Assembly: GCF_003696215.1 (NCBI RefSeq)
Contig: NZ_RFFG01000006.1
Location: forward strand, 1-64,000
Origin: Actinomadura harenae
Lineage (GTDB): Bacteria > Actinomycetota > Actinomycetes > Streptosporangiales > Streptosporangiaceae
Reading direction: 5' to 3'
Length of the DNA stretch: 64,000 bases
Below are positions 34,905 through 44,565 of the stretch, piece by piece. A program made the translations under genes and the position numbers. The number at the start of each line of letters is the position of its first letter. Within the stretch, counting starts at the first letter, position 1. Below the pieces are notes generated by a model. The model saw only the letters and a program-made list of their open reading frames with translations, did no database searches and was not told where the DNA came from.

Positions 34905-36428
34905 GTGCCCCGTCCCGTCGTCACCCTCGCCGCACGCCTCACACTCACCGCGCTGCTCATCGCCGTACCCACGACCGTCCTCCAGACCGGAACGGCGTCG
35001 GCCGACCAGGGCGACGGGCTGCGCCAGATCACCGACGGCCAGGGGCGTGCGCTCGTCCTGCACGGGCTCAACACTTCCGGGGACGCCAAGGGACCGTCCG
35101 GTCTGCCCTGGATCGAGCGCCGCAACGTGGTCGCCGAACGGCGGAACCTCGGCAGCAACGTCGTCAGGTACGTCCTGCAGTGGAAGAACATCGAGCCGAG
35201 CCCCGGCAAGTACGACGACCACTACCTGAACGAGGTCGCCCAGCGGGTGGCCTGGTACCGCGAGCAGGGCATCAACGTCGTCCTCGACATGCACCAGGAC
35301 ATCTACGGCCCGTCGGCCTGCAAGGGAGCGGGCGACGGCGCTCCGGCCTGGGCGACGATCACCGACGGCCTTCCCTGCACACCGCAGGATCCATGGGTGC
35401 TCACCTACCTGCAGCCCGCCGTGCTCCGCGCCTACGACAACTTCTGGAACAACACCGGCAAGCACCCGGAACTCATGCAGCGCTACGTGGCGATGTGGAA
35501 GCACGTCGCGGCACGCTTCGCCAAGGATCTGGCCGTGCTGGGCTACGACCTGATGAACGAGCCGTTCGGCGGAACGAAGCAGTTCGGCTCCTTCGAGGGC
35601 CCGGTGCTCACGCCGTTCTACCAGCGCATCGTGAACGCCATCCGCCAGGTGGACCGCAACAGGTGGGTGTTCGTCGAACCACAGGCGCTCGGCGTCAACG
35701 AAGGCCTCGGCACCTCCCTCGGCCAGGTCCACGACCCGCGCCTGCGCGCGGCGTTGGCCAAGCTCGCCCAGCAGGACGGCTCCCGAACGGCGGGCACGGG
35801 CTTGGCGCGGCTCTCCGACCCGAGTTCCCGCATCGTGCTCGGCGCCCACTTCTACCCTGGCGGCGTCGACATCGGCGGCGGATACACCGGGATCTCCAAG
35901 ACGATCGTCCAGACCGAGTTCGCCCTCTGGCGCAAGAACATGACGGACGCGGCCAGGCGCCTCAACACCCCGTTGTGGATCGGCGAGATCGGCGCCATGG
36001 GCTTCTCCCAGCCGGGAGCCGCGGACTACACCCGCGACTGGCTGTCGATGAGCGACGACCTCCGGGCCGGCTGGGGGTACTGGTCGAACGACCCGCAGGC
36101 CCAGGGCTCGAACGAGACCCTCGCTCCTCTCGACCGCGCCGGGAACCTGACGCAGGTCGGCAAGGTTCTCGCCCGCCCCTTCCCCCGGGCGGTGGCCGGC
36201 ACCCCCACGAAGATCTCCTTCGGCTCCGGCACCTTCACGGTGACGTGGCGCTCCGGCACCGGCGCGTCCGGCCCCACCGAGATCTGGCTCCCCGCGACCG
36301 TCTACCCCGGCACCCCCAAGGTGAACGCCAGCGACAAGAAGCGCAGCTGGGACCCCGTCCGCCGCGTCCTGTCGGTCTGGAACGACTCGGCGCGCACCAC
36401 TCACACCGTCACCGTCAAACCGTCCTGA
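34905..36428 (+). CDS. Secreted GH5 glycoside hydrolase, endoglycoceramidase-like
   Basis: A 507-residue secreted enzyme. A signal peptide covers residues 1-33 (Ala/Leu/Thr-rich core, likely cut after SA). The GH5 TIM barrel has VLHGLNTSG, NVVRYVLQWKNIEP, VVLDMHQDIYG, the acid/base E219 in YDLMNEPFGG, and the nucleophile E361 in WIGEIGAMGF. A C-terminal beta domain (~410-507) follows. The layout and the DMHQD motif match endoglycoceramidases, which release glycans from glycosphingolipids; other beta-glucosidase/primeverosidase activities occur in the same group. AAGGAG lies 8 bases before the GTG start. Confidence 0.87.
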   Translation: MPRPVVTLAARLTLTALLIAVPTTVLQTGTASADQGDGLRQITDGQGRALVLHGLNTSGDAKGPSGLPWIERRNVVAERRNLGSNVVRYVLQWKNIEPSPGKYDDHYLNEVAQRVAWYREQGINVVLDMHQDIYGPSACKGAGDGAPAWATITDGLPCTPQDPWVLTYLQPAVLRAYDNFWNNTGKHPELMQRYVAMWKHVAARFAKDLAVLGYDLMNEPFGGTKQFGSFEGPVLTPFYQRIVNAIRQVDRNRWVFVEPQALGVNEGLGTSLGQVHDPRLRAALAKLAQQDGSRTAGTGLARLSDPSSRIVLGAHFYPGGVDIGGGYTGISKTIVQTEFALWRKNMTDAARRLNTPLWIGEIGAMGFSQPGAADYTRDWLSMSDDLRAGWGYWSNDPQAQGSNETLAPLDRAGNLTQVGKVLARPFPRAVAGTPTKISFGSGTFTVTWRSGTGASGPTEIWLPATVYPGTPKVNASDKKRSWDPVRRVLSVWNDSARTTHTVTVKPS

Positions 36429-36462
36429 CCTGCCCCGACTCGCCGCCTCCGCGGCGCTCAGG

Positions 36463-37320
36463 TCAGGTCGTCAACAAGTTGGGAGGACCGTCCAGGTCAG
36501 TCAGTTCGATGCCCGGCGCGTCCAGGACCACGTCACCCGCCAGGTGAACGTGCTGAACCTCGCCGGTCGCCAGGTCCGCCACCTCGTACCGTTCGACCGG
36601 CAGGGGCCCGCTATCGGTCTCATGCCTCGTCAAGGAAGCGAGCCGCCAACGCCATGCCTCGGTCAACGTCGCCAGCGCGAACCCACTCACACGCACAAGC
36701 CGCACGTCCGCCGCCGTCCCGACAACCCGGCCTTGATGCCCTGCAACGTCGCCTTCTTCGCCGCTGAACTCCTCGCCTCCCAACCACGTGGAATCGCCGG
36801 CGATCCCGTCCGTACCGAACGCGGATACGTCCCGCTCTGAGGGGGCGGGCGGGGACTCGGATGAGACGGCGCCAGGGGATGTGACGGGTGTGGGTGCATT
36901 CCCAACGGTCGCGCTCGCCGGGGTCAGAGGGTCGGGGATGGCATCGCCTGAAGCGGGCGGGTGCGGAGCGTATGGCTGCGCCTTGGCCATGTTGTGCGCG
37001 GTGGCGATGTAGTGCGCGGTCGCGATGAGGAAGGCTGGGGACTCTCCCAGGAAGCCCGACGCCGGTGCCGAATGCTCGGCGGCCCCAGCGGATGAGCCTC
37101 CTCGGACCCAGGTGACCTCGCGGCCGGTGGCACCTCCGCGAAGCCACCAGTCCGGCGCGACGATCTCGACCCTGAGCTGGCGCCAGCGCGCGTCCACGAC
37201 GAGATCGACACGGGTCCCGTCCGTGCGGGACGCGACATAGCGCCAGCCACCTGGGCCGGGAGCACACTGAAAACGCTCCTCGGTTCCGTCCTCCAGGTGC
37301 AGGTACGTTCCGCGTGGCAT
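36463..37320 (-). CDS. Conserved actinobacterial protein of unknown function with low-complexity insert
   Basis: A 285-residue protein. I do not recognise a named family. Residues 1-75 (MPRGTYLHLEDGTEERFQC, WRYVASRTDGTRVDLVVDAR) and 205-285 (RYEVADLATGEVQHVHLAGD, VVLDAPGIELTDLDGPP) look like a compact beta-rich protein common in actinobacteria. Between ~115 and 200 lies an Ala/Pro/Ser/Gly-rich stretch with acidic patches that seems inserted. No signal peptide or TM segment. It converges with the GH5 gene, with only 34 bases between stops. Confidence 0.7.
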   Translation of the reverse strand: MPRGTYLHLEDGTEERFQCAPGPGGWRYVASRTDGTRVDLVVDARWRQLRVEIVAPDWWLRGGATGREVTWVRGGSSAGAAEHSAPASGFLGESPAFLIATAHYIATAHNMAKAQPYAPHPPASGDAIPDPLTPASATVGNAPTPVTSPGAVSSESPPAPSERDVSAFGTDGIAGDSTWLGGEEFSGEEGDVAGHQGRVVGTAADVRLVRVSGFALATLTEAWRWRLASLTRHETDSGPLPVERYEVADLATGEVQHVHLAGDVVLDAPGIELTDLDGPPNLLTT

Positions 37321-37831
37321 CCGGCCGACGCTATCTCAGCCAGACGCCGTCCGAAGACCGCCCTCACCCGGAACGCCCGCCACCAGACCGACGATGGACG
37401 AGCAGGCCGGCATCACGTCCGCTGGTACCAGGTCCGCCGCCCGGCCCGTCCGCGCCCCACGCGTCCGACGCCCTGCGCGTCCGACGCCCTGGCCATCACC
37501 ACCGACGTCGGCGTCAGCTACATCATGGTCGCCCGATGCGCCGCCGCCGTCCTGTTGATGCGGGGCCGGTGGTTGGCCCTCGGCATCGCCGGGCTCGTCT
37601 TCGACGTCGTCGGGCCCATCCTGCACGTCCGGCGCCCTGCGCGTCCGCCGTCGCGGTTGCCTTCAGGATGCCCGGCGCGGGCTTGGCCTCGTCTGCGCCG
37701 ACCGGCGCGATCGACACGGCCGGTAGTGGCAAGTGACGCGGTGGTGGCCTTGGCTTGGTGCAGGGCCGTTGGTGGAAGGGCGGCGCGGCGTTGGCGGGGG
37801 CGGGAGGCGGGCTGGTGGGCTGGTGGGTCGG
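37321..37831. other. Intergenic region with gene remnants
   Basis: A 511-base region between two minus-strand genes with no intact gene. It contains a 14-bp direct repeat GCGTCCGACGCCCT at 37461 and 37477, an fbiA-like fragment at 37643-37726, and a plus-strand stretch near 37525-37620 that would encode a hydrophobic segment (VARCAAAVLLMRGRWLALGI) without a convincing start or end. It looks like a patchwork of degraded coding DNA. Confidence 0.6.
37643..37726 (-). pseudogene. 84-bp fragment of fbiA (CofD)
   Basis: Read on the minus strand, this segment aligns without gaps to 58154-58237 inside fbiA. By eye 75 of 84 bases are identical. It encodes [19 protein letters not shown], which in FbiA reads identically, then diverges. 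The match stops abruptly at both ends, and the surrounding frame encodes nothing FbiA-like. It is therefore a short ectopic copy or remnant, not a gene. Confidence 0.8.
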
Positions 37832-39091
37832 TCAGGTTGTGCCTAGGCGCCAGGAGTGGAGGTACTCCTCCTGGTCGGGGGTGAGGGCGTCTATGGCGAT
37901 GGACATGGAGGCGAGCTTGAGGCGGGCGACCTCGGTGTCGATGGACTTCGGGACGTCGTGGACGGCGGGTTCGAGGGTGGTGGCGGAGTCGGCGAGCCAG
38001 GCGCAGGTGAGGGCCTGGTCCGCGAAGGACATGTCCATCACGGCGGCGGGGTGGCCCTCGGCGGCGGCGAGGTTGACCAGGCGGCCTTCCGCCAGCAGGA
38101 CGAGGCGGCGACCGTCGGCGAGAACGTACTCGTCGGCCTGGGGGCGGACGCCGCGGTGGACGGCGACCGCGAGGTCGGCCAGGGCGCGGACGTCGATCTC
38201 GACGTCGAAGTGGCCGGAGTTGGCGAGGATGGCGCCGCTCTTCATGACCGTGAGGTGCTCGGCGGCGATCACGTCGCGGTTGCCGGTGACGGTGATGAAG
38301 ACGTCGCCGACCTGGGCGGCCTCGGCCATCGGGAGGACGGTGTACCCCTGGAGGGCGGCGTCCAGGGCCTTGACCGGGTCGATCTCGGTGACGACCACGC
38401 GGGCGCCGAGCCCGCGGGCGCGTTCGGCGAGGCCGCGCCCGCAGTAGCCGAAGCCGGCGATGACGATGGTCTTGCCCGCGAGCAGGGTGTTGGTGGCGCG
38501 GACGATGCCGTCGAGGGTGGACTGGCCGGTGCCGTACCGGTTGTCGAACATGTGCTTGGTGTCGGTGTCGTTCACCGCCACCATCGGGAAGCGCAGCGCG
38601 CCCTCGCGGGCCATCTGGTGCAGCCGGATCACGCCGGTGGTGGTCTGCTCGCAGCCGCCGCGCACCGTCCCGAGCAGGTCGACGCGTTCGGTGTGGAGGG
38701 TGTTGACCAGATCGCAGCCGTCGTCCAGGACCAGGTCGGGGCCGGTTTCGAGGGCCTGGTGGATGTGCCGGTAGTAGCCCTCGCGGTCGGTTCCGGCGCG
38801 GGCGAAGACCTGCGCGCCGTACTCGTGGACGAGCGCGGCGGCCACGTCGTCCTGGGTGGAGAGCGGGTTGGACGCGGCGAGCGCGACGCTCGCGCCACCG
38901 GCCTGGAGCGTGCGGATGAGTCCGGCGGTCTCCGTCGTGACGTGCATGCACGCGGCGATCCGCAGCCCGGACAGCGGGAGCTCTGCCTCGAAGCGCTCGC
39001 GGATCTGGCGCAGCACCGGCATGCTCCGGTCCGCCCACTCGATCCGCTTGACGCCTTCGTACGCCAGCGAGGCGTCCGCGACGTCGCTCAT
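37832..39091 (-). CDS. Adenosylhomocysteinase, short form (paralog 1)
   Basis: A 419-residue S-adenosylhomocysteine hydrolase. It has the substrate blocks [41 protein letters not shown], the NAD-binding GFGYCGRG and the C-terminal HSWRLGTT. It lacks the ~40-residue insertion present in the second copy and resembles the archaeal/thermophile short type. The ATG at 39091 has GGGGGACC upstream, which fits better than the GTG at 39103. The C-terminus lacks the usual KPDHYRY ending. Activity on SAH is likely but a related nucleoside substrate is possible. Confidence 0.87.
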   Translation of the reverse strand: MSDVADASLAYEGVKRIEWADRSMPVLRQIRERFEAELPLSGLRIAACMHVTTETAGLIRTLQAGGASVALAASNPLSTQDDVAAALVHEYGAQVFARAGTDREGYYRHIHQALETGPDLVLDDGCDLVNTLHTERVDLLGTVRGGCEQTTTGVIRLHQMAREGALRFPMVAVNDTDTKHMFDNRYGTGQSTLDGIVRATNTLLAGKTIVIAGFGYCGRGLAERARGLGARVVVTEIDPVKALDAALQGYTVLPMAEAAQVGDVFITVTGNRDVIAAEHLTVMKSGAILANSGHFDVEIDVRALADLAVAVHRGVRPQADEYVLADGRRLVLLAEGRLVNLAAAEGHPAAVMDMSFADQALTCAWLADSATTLEPAVHDVPKSIDTEVARLKLASMSIAIDALTPDQEEYLHSWRLGTT

Positions 39092-39148
39092 CCGGTCCCC
39101 CACAGTGTCCGCCTCAGTCCGCCTCGGTGAGCCTCGGTCGGCCCGGTC

Positions 39149-39240
39149 AGGCTCCGGTCCGTCCCGGGCAGGCCCGGTCAGGCTCCGGTCCGTCCCGGGC
39201 AGGCTCGGTCAGCTCCGGTCGGCCTCGCTCAGGCTCGGTC
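39149..39240. repeat. 31-bp tandem repeat
   Basis: Three consecutive units starting CAGGCTCCGGTCCGTCCCGG at 39149, 39180 and 39211; the third is 30 bases and more divergent. They lie in the spacer between the two adenosylhomocysteinase genes. Confidence 0.85.
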
Positions 39241-39264
39241 CGCCCGGTCTCCGCTGGATGCGAC

Positions 39265-39307
39265 GGGGCCGCCGCGCGACCGGTTCCCCGGTGGACGCGG
39301 CGGCCCC
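39265..39307 (-). terminator. Terminator hairpin after adenosylhomocysteinase 2
   Basis: A perfect 12-bp GC stem (39265-39276 with 39296-39307) with a 19-base loop lies ~95 bases beyond the ahcY stop. It separates the two paralog genes, which are therefore probably transcribed independently. Confidence 0.7.
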
Positions 39308-39399
39308 AGGCTCGCTCGGACCCTATCCCGCGTCCCCCCTGACGGCCTGTGCCGCCGGGCCCGTTTGGAGCAACTCCACAGGGACGCGGTCATCGGAGA

Positions 39400-40830
<1,431 letters not shown>

Positions 40831-40924
40831 GCTTCCGTTGCTCCTCTGTTGCGATCCTCGGACACGCCGTACGCGAGCGAGTCTAGAGGCGGTGGCTCGC
40901 GACGAGAACGGTGGGCCATGACTA

Positions 40925-40944
40925 TCTGACACAAATTTGTCAGA
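40925..40944. promoter_or_regulatory. Palindromic operator between ahcY and merR
   Basis: Arms TCTGACA and TGTCAGA flank a six-base centre; the inner ACAAATTTGT (40931-40940) is itself a perfect palindrome. It lies 10 bases before the merR ATG and 95 bases from the ahcY start. Its AT richness in this genome and its position suggest a promoter/operator, possibly for the MerR protein itself. Confidence 0.6.
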
Positions 40945-40953
40945 ATTGATCCC

Positions 40954-41325
40954 ATGCGCATCACGGAGGCCGCCCGGCGGCTCGGCACCTCGCCCCGCAT
41001 GCTCCGCTACCGGGAGCGGCTGGGACTGCTTCCGCCGACCCGCGACACCGGGGCGAGCGGCGGCCATCGCCGCTTCGGGGACGCCGAGCTGCGCGCCGTG
41101 GCGCTCGCCCTCGCGTTGGAGAAGCGGTTCGACATCGGGCCCGCCGAGCTCGCCTTCGGGCTGCGCGTCCTGGCCGAGCCCGAGGTGCAGGCTCGCGTCC
41201 GTGAGCTGGGCGAACGCATCGGACGGCTGTCCGCCCCGCCCGCCCGCGCGCTGGACTTCGAGAAGGAGAAGGCGTTGCGCCTGCTCCGGCGGCCCGGTCT
41301 ACGCTCGGGCAGGACCTACCCCTGA
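40954..41325 (+). CDS. MerR-family transcriptional regulator
   Basis: A 123-residue protein. The N-terminal MerR helix-turn-helix and wing ([41 protein letters not shown]) spans 1-70. A short helical region follows. No cysteine or aromatic effector site is evident, so it is a minimal MerR-like protein. No ribosome site is seen, so it may be leaderless. It sits divergent to ahcY, with the palindrome at 40925-40944 between them, so it may control itself and perhaps ahcY. Confidence 0.85.
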   Translation: MRITEAARRLGTSPRMLRYRERLGLLPPTRDTGASGGHRRFGDAELRAVALALALEKRFDIGPAELAFGLRVLAEPEVQARVRELGERIGRLSAPPARALDFEKEKALRLLRRPGLRSGRTYP

Positions 41326-41369
41326 CCTTCCATCCCGGATCCGAGCAGAGTAGAGCGGACCGACCAGGC

Positions 41370-41666
41370 ATGAGGAACAAGATCCCGGCGCTCGTGGGCG
41401 TCATCGCGGGCCTTCTGCTGCTCGGCTGGGGCGTCTACCGGCTGGTCGCCGCGCCCGGCTGCGAGGGCACGCGCATGGGCCCGGACGACATCTGCCGGAC
41501 GTCCACGCGCGGCCGCGTCCACACGCAGACGTACGACGAGCGGAAGAAGTCGCTCCACATGTGGGGATATGTGCAGGTCGTCGGAGGTCCCGCGCTGTCC
41601 GCCGCCTGCCTGGCCGGCATGGTCGTCTCGTCCCGCCGCCACCGCTCGCCCAGCCTGCCCAGGTAA
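41370..41666 (+). CDS. Small membrane protein, hypothetical
   Basis: A 98-residue protein with TM segments at about 6-28 and 66-86, and an extracytoplasmic loop holding two cysteines (GCEG, DICRT) that could pair. No family recognised. It lies 44 bases after merR and may share its transcript. Codon use fits a real gene. Confidence 0.6.
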   Translation: MRNKIPALVGVIAGLLLLGWGVYRLVAAPGCEGTRMGPDDICRTSTRGRVHTQTYDERKKSLHMWGYVQVVGGPALSAACLAGMVVSSRRHRSPSLPR

Positions 41667-41739
41667 GGCCGAACGCCGCCAAGACACCGTCCCCCTGCCC
41701 CACACGGCCCCGCGGTGCCAGGCGGTAAGGCCGGGCTTT

Positions 41740-42417
41740 CTAGTCGGATGTGGAGCCCTCACCTGGGACGACCAGGCCGGACTCGTAGGCGAGCATCACG
41801 GCCTGCGCCCGGTCGCGCAGGTTCAGCTTGGTGAAGACCCGCGCGACGTGGGTCTTCACGGTGTGCTCGCTCACGACGAGGCGCGCGGCGATCTCGGCGT
41901 TCGAGAGGCCCGCCGCGATCAGGACGAGCACCTCGGTCTCGCGCGCGGTCAGCGTGGACAGCGCGGCGGGCGGGGTCGGACGCGTCCGGCGCTGCTTGGT
42001 GAACTCGCGGATGAGACGGCCCGTGACCTGCGGCGCGAGCAGCGAGTCGCCGCGCGCCACGACACGGACGGCGGAGACCAGCTCGTCGGCCGTCGCGTCC
42101 TTCAGCAGGAAGCCGCTGGCGCCGACGGCGAGGGCCTCGTAGACGTACTCGTCCACGTCGAAGGTCGTCAGGACCAGGACGCGGGTGCCGTCGGTGCCCG
42201 GTCCGCCCAGAATGCGGCGGGTGGCCTCGATGCCGTCCATTCCGGGCATCCGGATGTCCATGACCACCACGTCGGGGGCGTGCCGCTCGGCCAGCCGGAC
42301 CGCCTCACGGCCGTCGCCGGCCTGCCCGGCGACCGAGATGTCGGGCTGCGCGTCCAGCAGGGCCGCGAACCCGGCGCGCACGATCGTCTGGTCGTCCACC
42401 ACGAGGACCTTGATCAC
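41740..42417 (-). CDS. NarL/LuxR-family response regulator
   Basis: A 225-residue response regulator. Receiver residues are D8-D9, phospho-acceptor D54 in VVVMDIRMPG, T82 in LTTFD and K104 in FLLKDAT. The LuxR helix-turn-helix is at ~150-212 (LTARETEVLVLIAAGLSNAE, EHTVKTHVARVFTKL). It is encoded downstream of the histidine kinase gene at 42526-44133 on the same strand and is its evident partner. Targets are unknown; autoregulation or control of nearby membrane protein genes is common for this class. Confidence 0.93.
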   Translation of the reverse strand: MIKVLVVDDQTIVRAGFAALLDAQPDISVAGQAGDGREAVRLAERHAPDVVVMDIRMPGMDGIEATRRILGGPGTDGTRVLVLTTFDVDEYVYEALAVGASGFLLKDATADELVSAVRVVARGDSLLAPQVTGRLIREFTKQRRTRPTPPAALSTLTARETEVLVLIAAGLSNAEIAARLVVSEHTVKTHVARVFTKLNLRDRAQAVMLAYESGLVVPGEGSTSD

Positions 42418-42525
42418 GGCCGCGCTCCCGGGGCCCCGGCGACCGCGGAGGCGGCCGCTACCGGACGCGTCGGGGCGGGGCGGACGGGCGACGGCGCGGG
42501 TGCGGATGCGGTGGCGCCGTGGCGG

Positions 42526-44133
42526 TCAGCGGCTCGTCCCTGGGTCACGGGTGGGGTCCTCCCTCGTCAGCGGAAGCTCGGCCTCCACCACGAATCCGCC
42601 GTCCACGGCGTGTCCGGCGGAGAACCGTCCGCCCAGCATGGTCGCACGTTCCTTCATGCCGAGGAGGCCGTGCCCGCCGCCGGACGGCACGTTCCCACGG
42701 CCGGGCGGCATGTTTCCGGTGCCGGACGGCCCGGTCCCGAGCCCCTCGACGACCGTGTGGCCGACCGCGGCCTGCGTGTTGAGGATCATCGTCCGCCCGT
42801 CCGCGCCCTCGTCGCGCACACGGACGGCGAGCCGGTCGGGCAGGTAGGTGAGCTCGATGTGGACGTCCGCGCCGGGCGCGTGCCGCCGCGCGTTGGTCAG
42901 CGCCTCCTGGACGATCCGGTACGCCGACAGCTCGACCGTCGTGGACAGCGCGCGCGGCTGCCCCTGGACGACCAGGTCGGCGCGCCCGCCCGCGCCCTGG
43001 TGCTGGTCGACCAGCTCGGGCAGCCGGTCCAGCCGGGGCTGCGGCGCGGAGTCGGCCTCCGCACCCGCGTCGGCGCGCAGGACGCCGAGCAGCCGCCGCA
43101 TCTCCACCAGCGCCTCGCGCGCGGTCCGGGCGATCTCCGTGTAGCCCTCGCGGGCCTCCGGCGACAGGCTGTCCATCGTGTACGGCGCGGTCTCCGCCTG
43201 GACGGCGATCATGGACACCGAGTGCGCCACGACGTCGTGCAGCTCGCGCGCGATCCGGGCCCGCTCCCGCATCACGGCCTGCTCCCGCTGGACGGCGTTC
43301 AGCCTGGTCAGGGTCTCGTTGTTGCGTTCCTCGGCGGCGGCCTCGGTGCGTCCGGCGCTCTCGACCGTCCGGCGGGCGTCGCCGAGGCCGGTCGCGGCCA
43401 GGACGGCCACGACGGCGGCGGGCCACGGGATGTGATCGAGGGTGCCGGTGGCCAGGTAGACGACGGCGACCGTCACGACGCCGCCCACGGCGAGCACCCC
43501 GGCGGACTGGCGCGGCAGCTGCCGGGCCAGCGCGTACAGCGTGTACAGGGCCGCCAGGACGGTCGTGACCAGCACTTCCTGCCCGGTGAGCAGGCTCGCG
43601 GCGAACGCGCCGAGCGCGACGGCCGCGACCGGGCGCAGGTACTCGCGGCGCCAGACCAGCGGCAGCGTCGAGGCGACCGCGAACCCGCCGGCGACGCTGA
43701 TCGGCGACCGCGCGCCCGGCGCGAGCTCCGCCAGCGCCGCGATCGTCAGCGCGAACCCGGTCAGCGGGGCGAAGTACCAGGATTCGGTGAACTCCCGCCA
43801 TCCGTTGATCCACCGGGGCAGCGGCGCCGTCACCGTCGTCGAGGCCCCTCCGGAGGGAACGCCCCCGCCCGGACCGCCCGCCATGCCGGGGTGTCCGCCT
43901 CCAGGATGAGGGCCGGGTACTCCGGCGGCCGACTGGGCGCGGGGCCCGTTGAGCCGGGCGGAGACACGGCGGCCGAGGGGGCGCAGCACCGCGCCGAGGC
44001 CGGTCAGGATCCAGAGCAGCAGCTGGCCGACACCCGCGACGACCCGTCCGGACAGCAGCCAGGCATGGCGCGCGAGGGCGGGGCCGAACGCGGTCGGCGG
44101 TGCGGGGTTCTCTGGCTGGTCGTCGCTGGTCAC
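42526..44133 (-). CDS. NarL-type sensor histidine kinase (HisKA_3)
   Basis: A 535-residue kinase from GTG 44133, with GGAGGG just upstream. An amphipathic/hydrophobic stretch at 25-55 and a Gly/Pro-rich linker are followed by four or five TM segments (~118-250). The HisKA_3 phospho-acceptor is H299 in RIARELHDVVAHS. The ATPase domain lies at ~420-520, with a Gly/Met-rich insertion (GTGNMPPGRGNVPSGGG) before GHGLLGMKERA. The lack of an extracellular domain suggests that it senses through the membrane, as in LiaS/DesK-like kinases. The response regulator gene follows after 108 bases. Confidence 0.92.
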   Translation of the reverse strand: MTSDDQPENPAPPTAFGPALARHAWLLSGRVVAGVGQLLLWILTGLGAVLRPLGRRVSARLNGPRAQSAAGVPGPHPGGGHPGMAGGPGGGVPSGGASTTVTAPLPRWINGWREFTESWYFAPLTGFALTIAALAELAPGARSPISVAGGFAVASTLPLVWRREYLRPVAAVALGAFAASLLTGQEVLVTTVLAALYTLYALARQLPRQSAGVLAVGGVVTVAVVYLATGTLDHIPWPAAVVAVLAATGLGDARRTVESAGRTEAAAEERNNETLTRLNAVQREQAVMRERARIARELHDVVAHSVSMIAVQAETAPYTMDSLSPEAREGYTEIARTAREALVEMRRLLGVLRADAGAEADSAPQPRLDRLPELVDQHQGAGGRADLVVQGQPRALSTTVELSAYRIVQEALTNARRHAPGADVHIELTYLPDRLAVRVRDEGADGRTMILNTQAAVGHTVVEGLGTGPSGTGNMPPGRGNVPSGGGHGLLGMKERATMLGGRFSAGHAVDGGFVVEAELPLTREDPTRDPGTSR

Positions 44134-44538
44134 CCCTCCAGTGTGACCGCACCGCGACGCGCCCTGCCTCACCGTGCGGAGCCATGCGGACGACTCGTAT
44201 CCCCCTGGAGGACGACATGGTTTCCCTCCCTGAGGGGGACGTCAGAATGACGGCGGCACCCGTAATGTCTTAACCGTGACCGACGCGGCGGCACCGCCGA
44301 CATAGGGGGTTCGGTGGGCTGCCGAGGTCACGCGATGCCGTCCGGTTTTCAGGGGTCCGGTCGGCGTGCATGGAAGGCGCCCCGCGTCGGCCGGCCGGCC
44401 TCCCTCCGGGGGCATCGCCGATCTAGCCTGGGCTGGGGTCGATCCGGCTTCGGCCGGCCGACGAGGGGAGCTGCCTTCCCCCTTCCCCCTGATCTACGCG
44501 GCTTTTGCCCGCCGCTCCCGCGCTCCGCGCACACCCCG
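44134..44538. other. Divergent intergenic region
   Basis: About 400 bases between the kinase and the propeller-protein genes. No gene is seen. It includes CCCTCCCTGAGGGGG near 44225, a short inverted repeat that could be an operator for the two-component system, and GC-rich runs around 44390-44470. Promoter boxes could not be assigned. Confidence 0.45.
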
Positions 44539-44560
44539 CCGGACAATCGTTGTCCGGAGG
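44539..44560 (+). promoter_or_regulatory. Hairpin overlapping a ribosome binding site
   Basis: A perfect 8-bp inverted repeat CCGGACAA-TCG-TTGTCCGG occupies 44539-44557, and the Shine-Dalgarno GGAGG starts at 44556, partly inside the stem. As RNA it could limit access to the ribosome site; as DNA it could be an operator. Confidence 0.5.
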
Positions 44561-44565
44561 GATCA

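Noticed and set aside
37297..37884. A 195-residue plus-strand ORF
   Set aside because: It overlaps the start of a conserved gene and the fbiA fragment, has no ribosome site, and only a short hydrophobic part looks protein-like.
40831..40924. SAH riboswitch in front of ahcY
   Set aside because: The leader is under 100 bases and I could not find the conserved helix and loop pattern by eye; the palindrome belongs to the promoter region.
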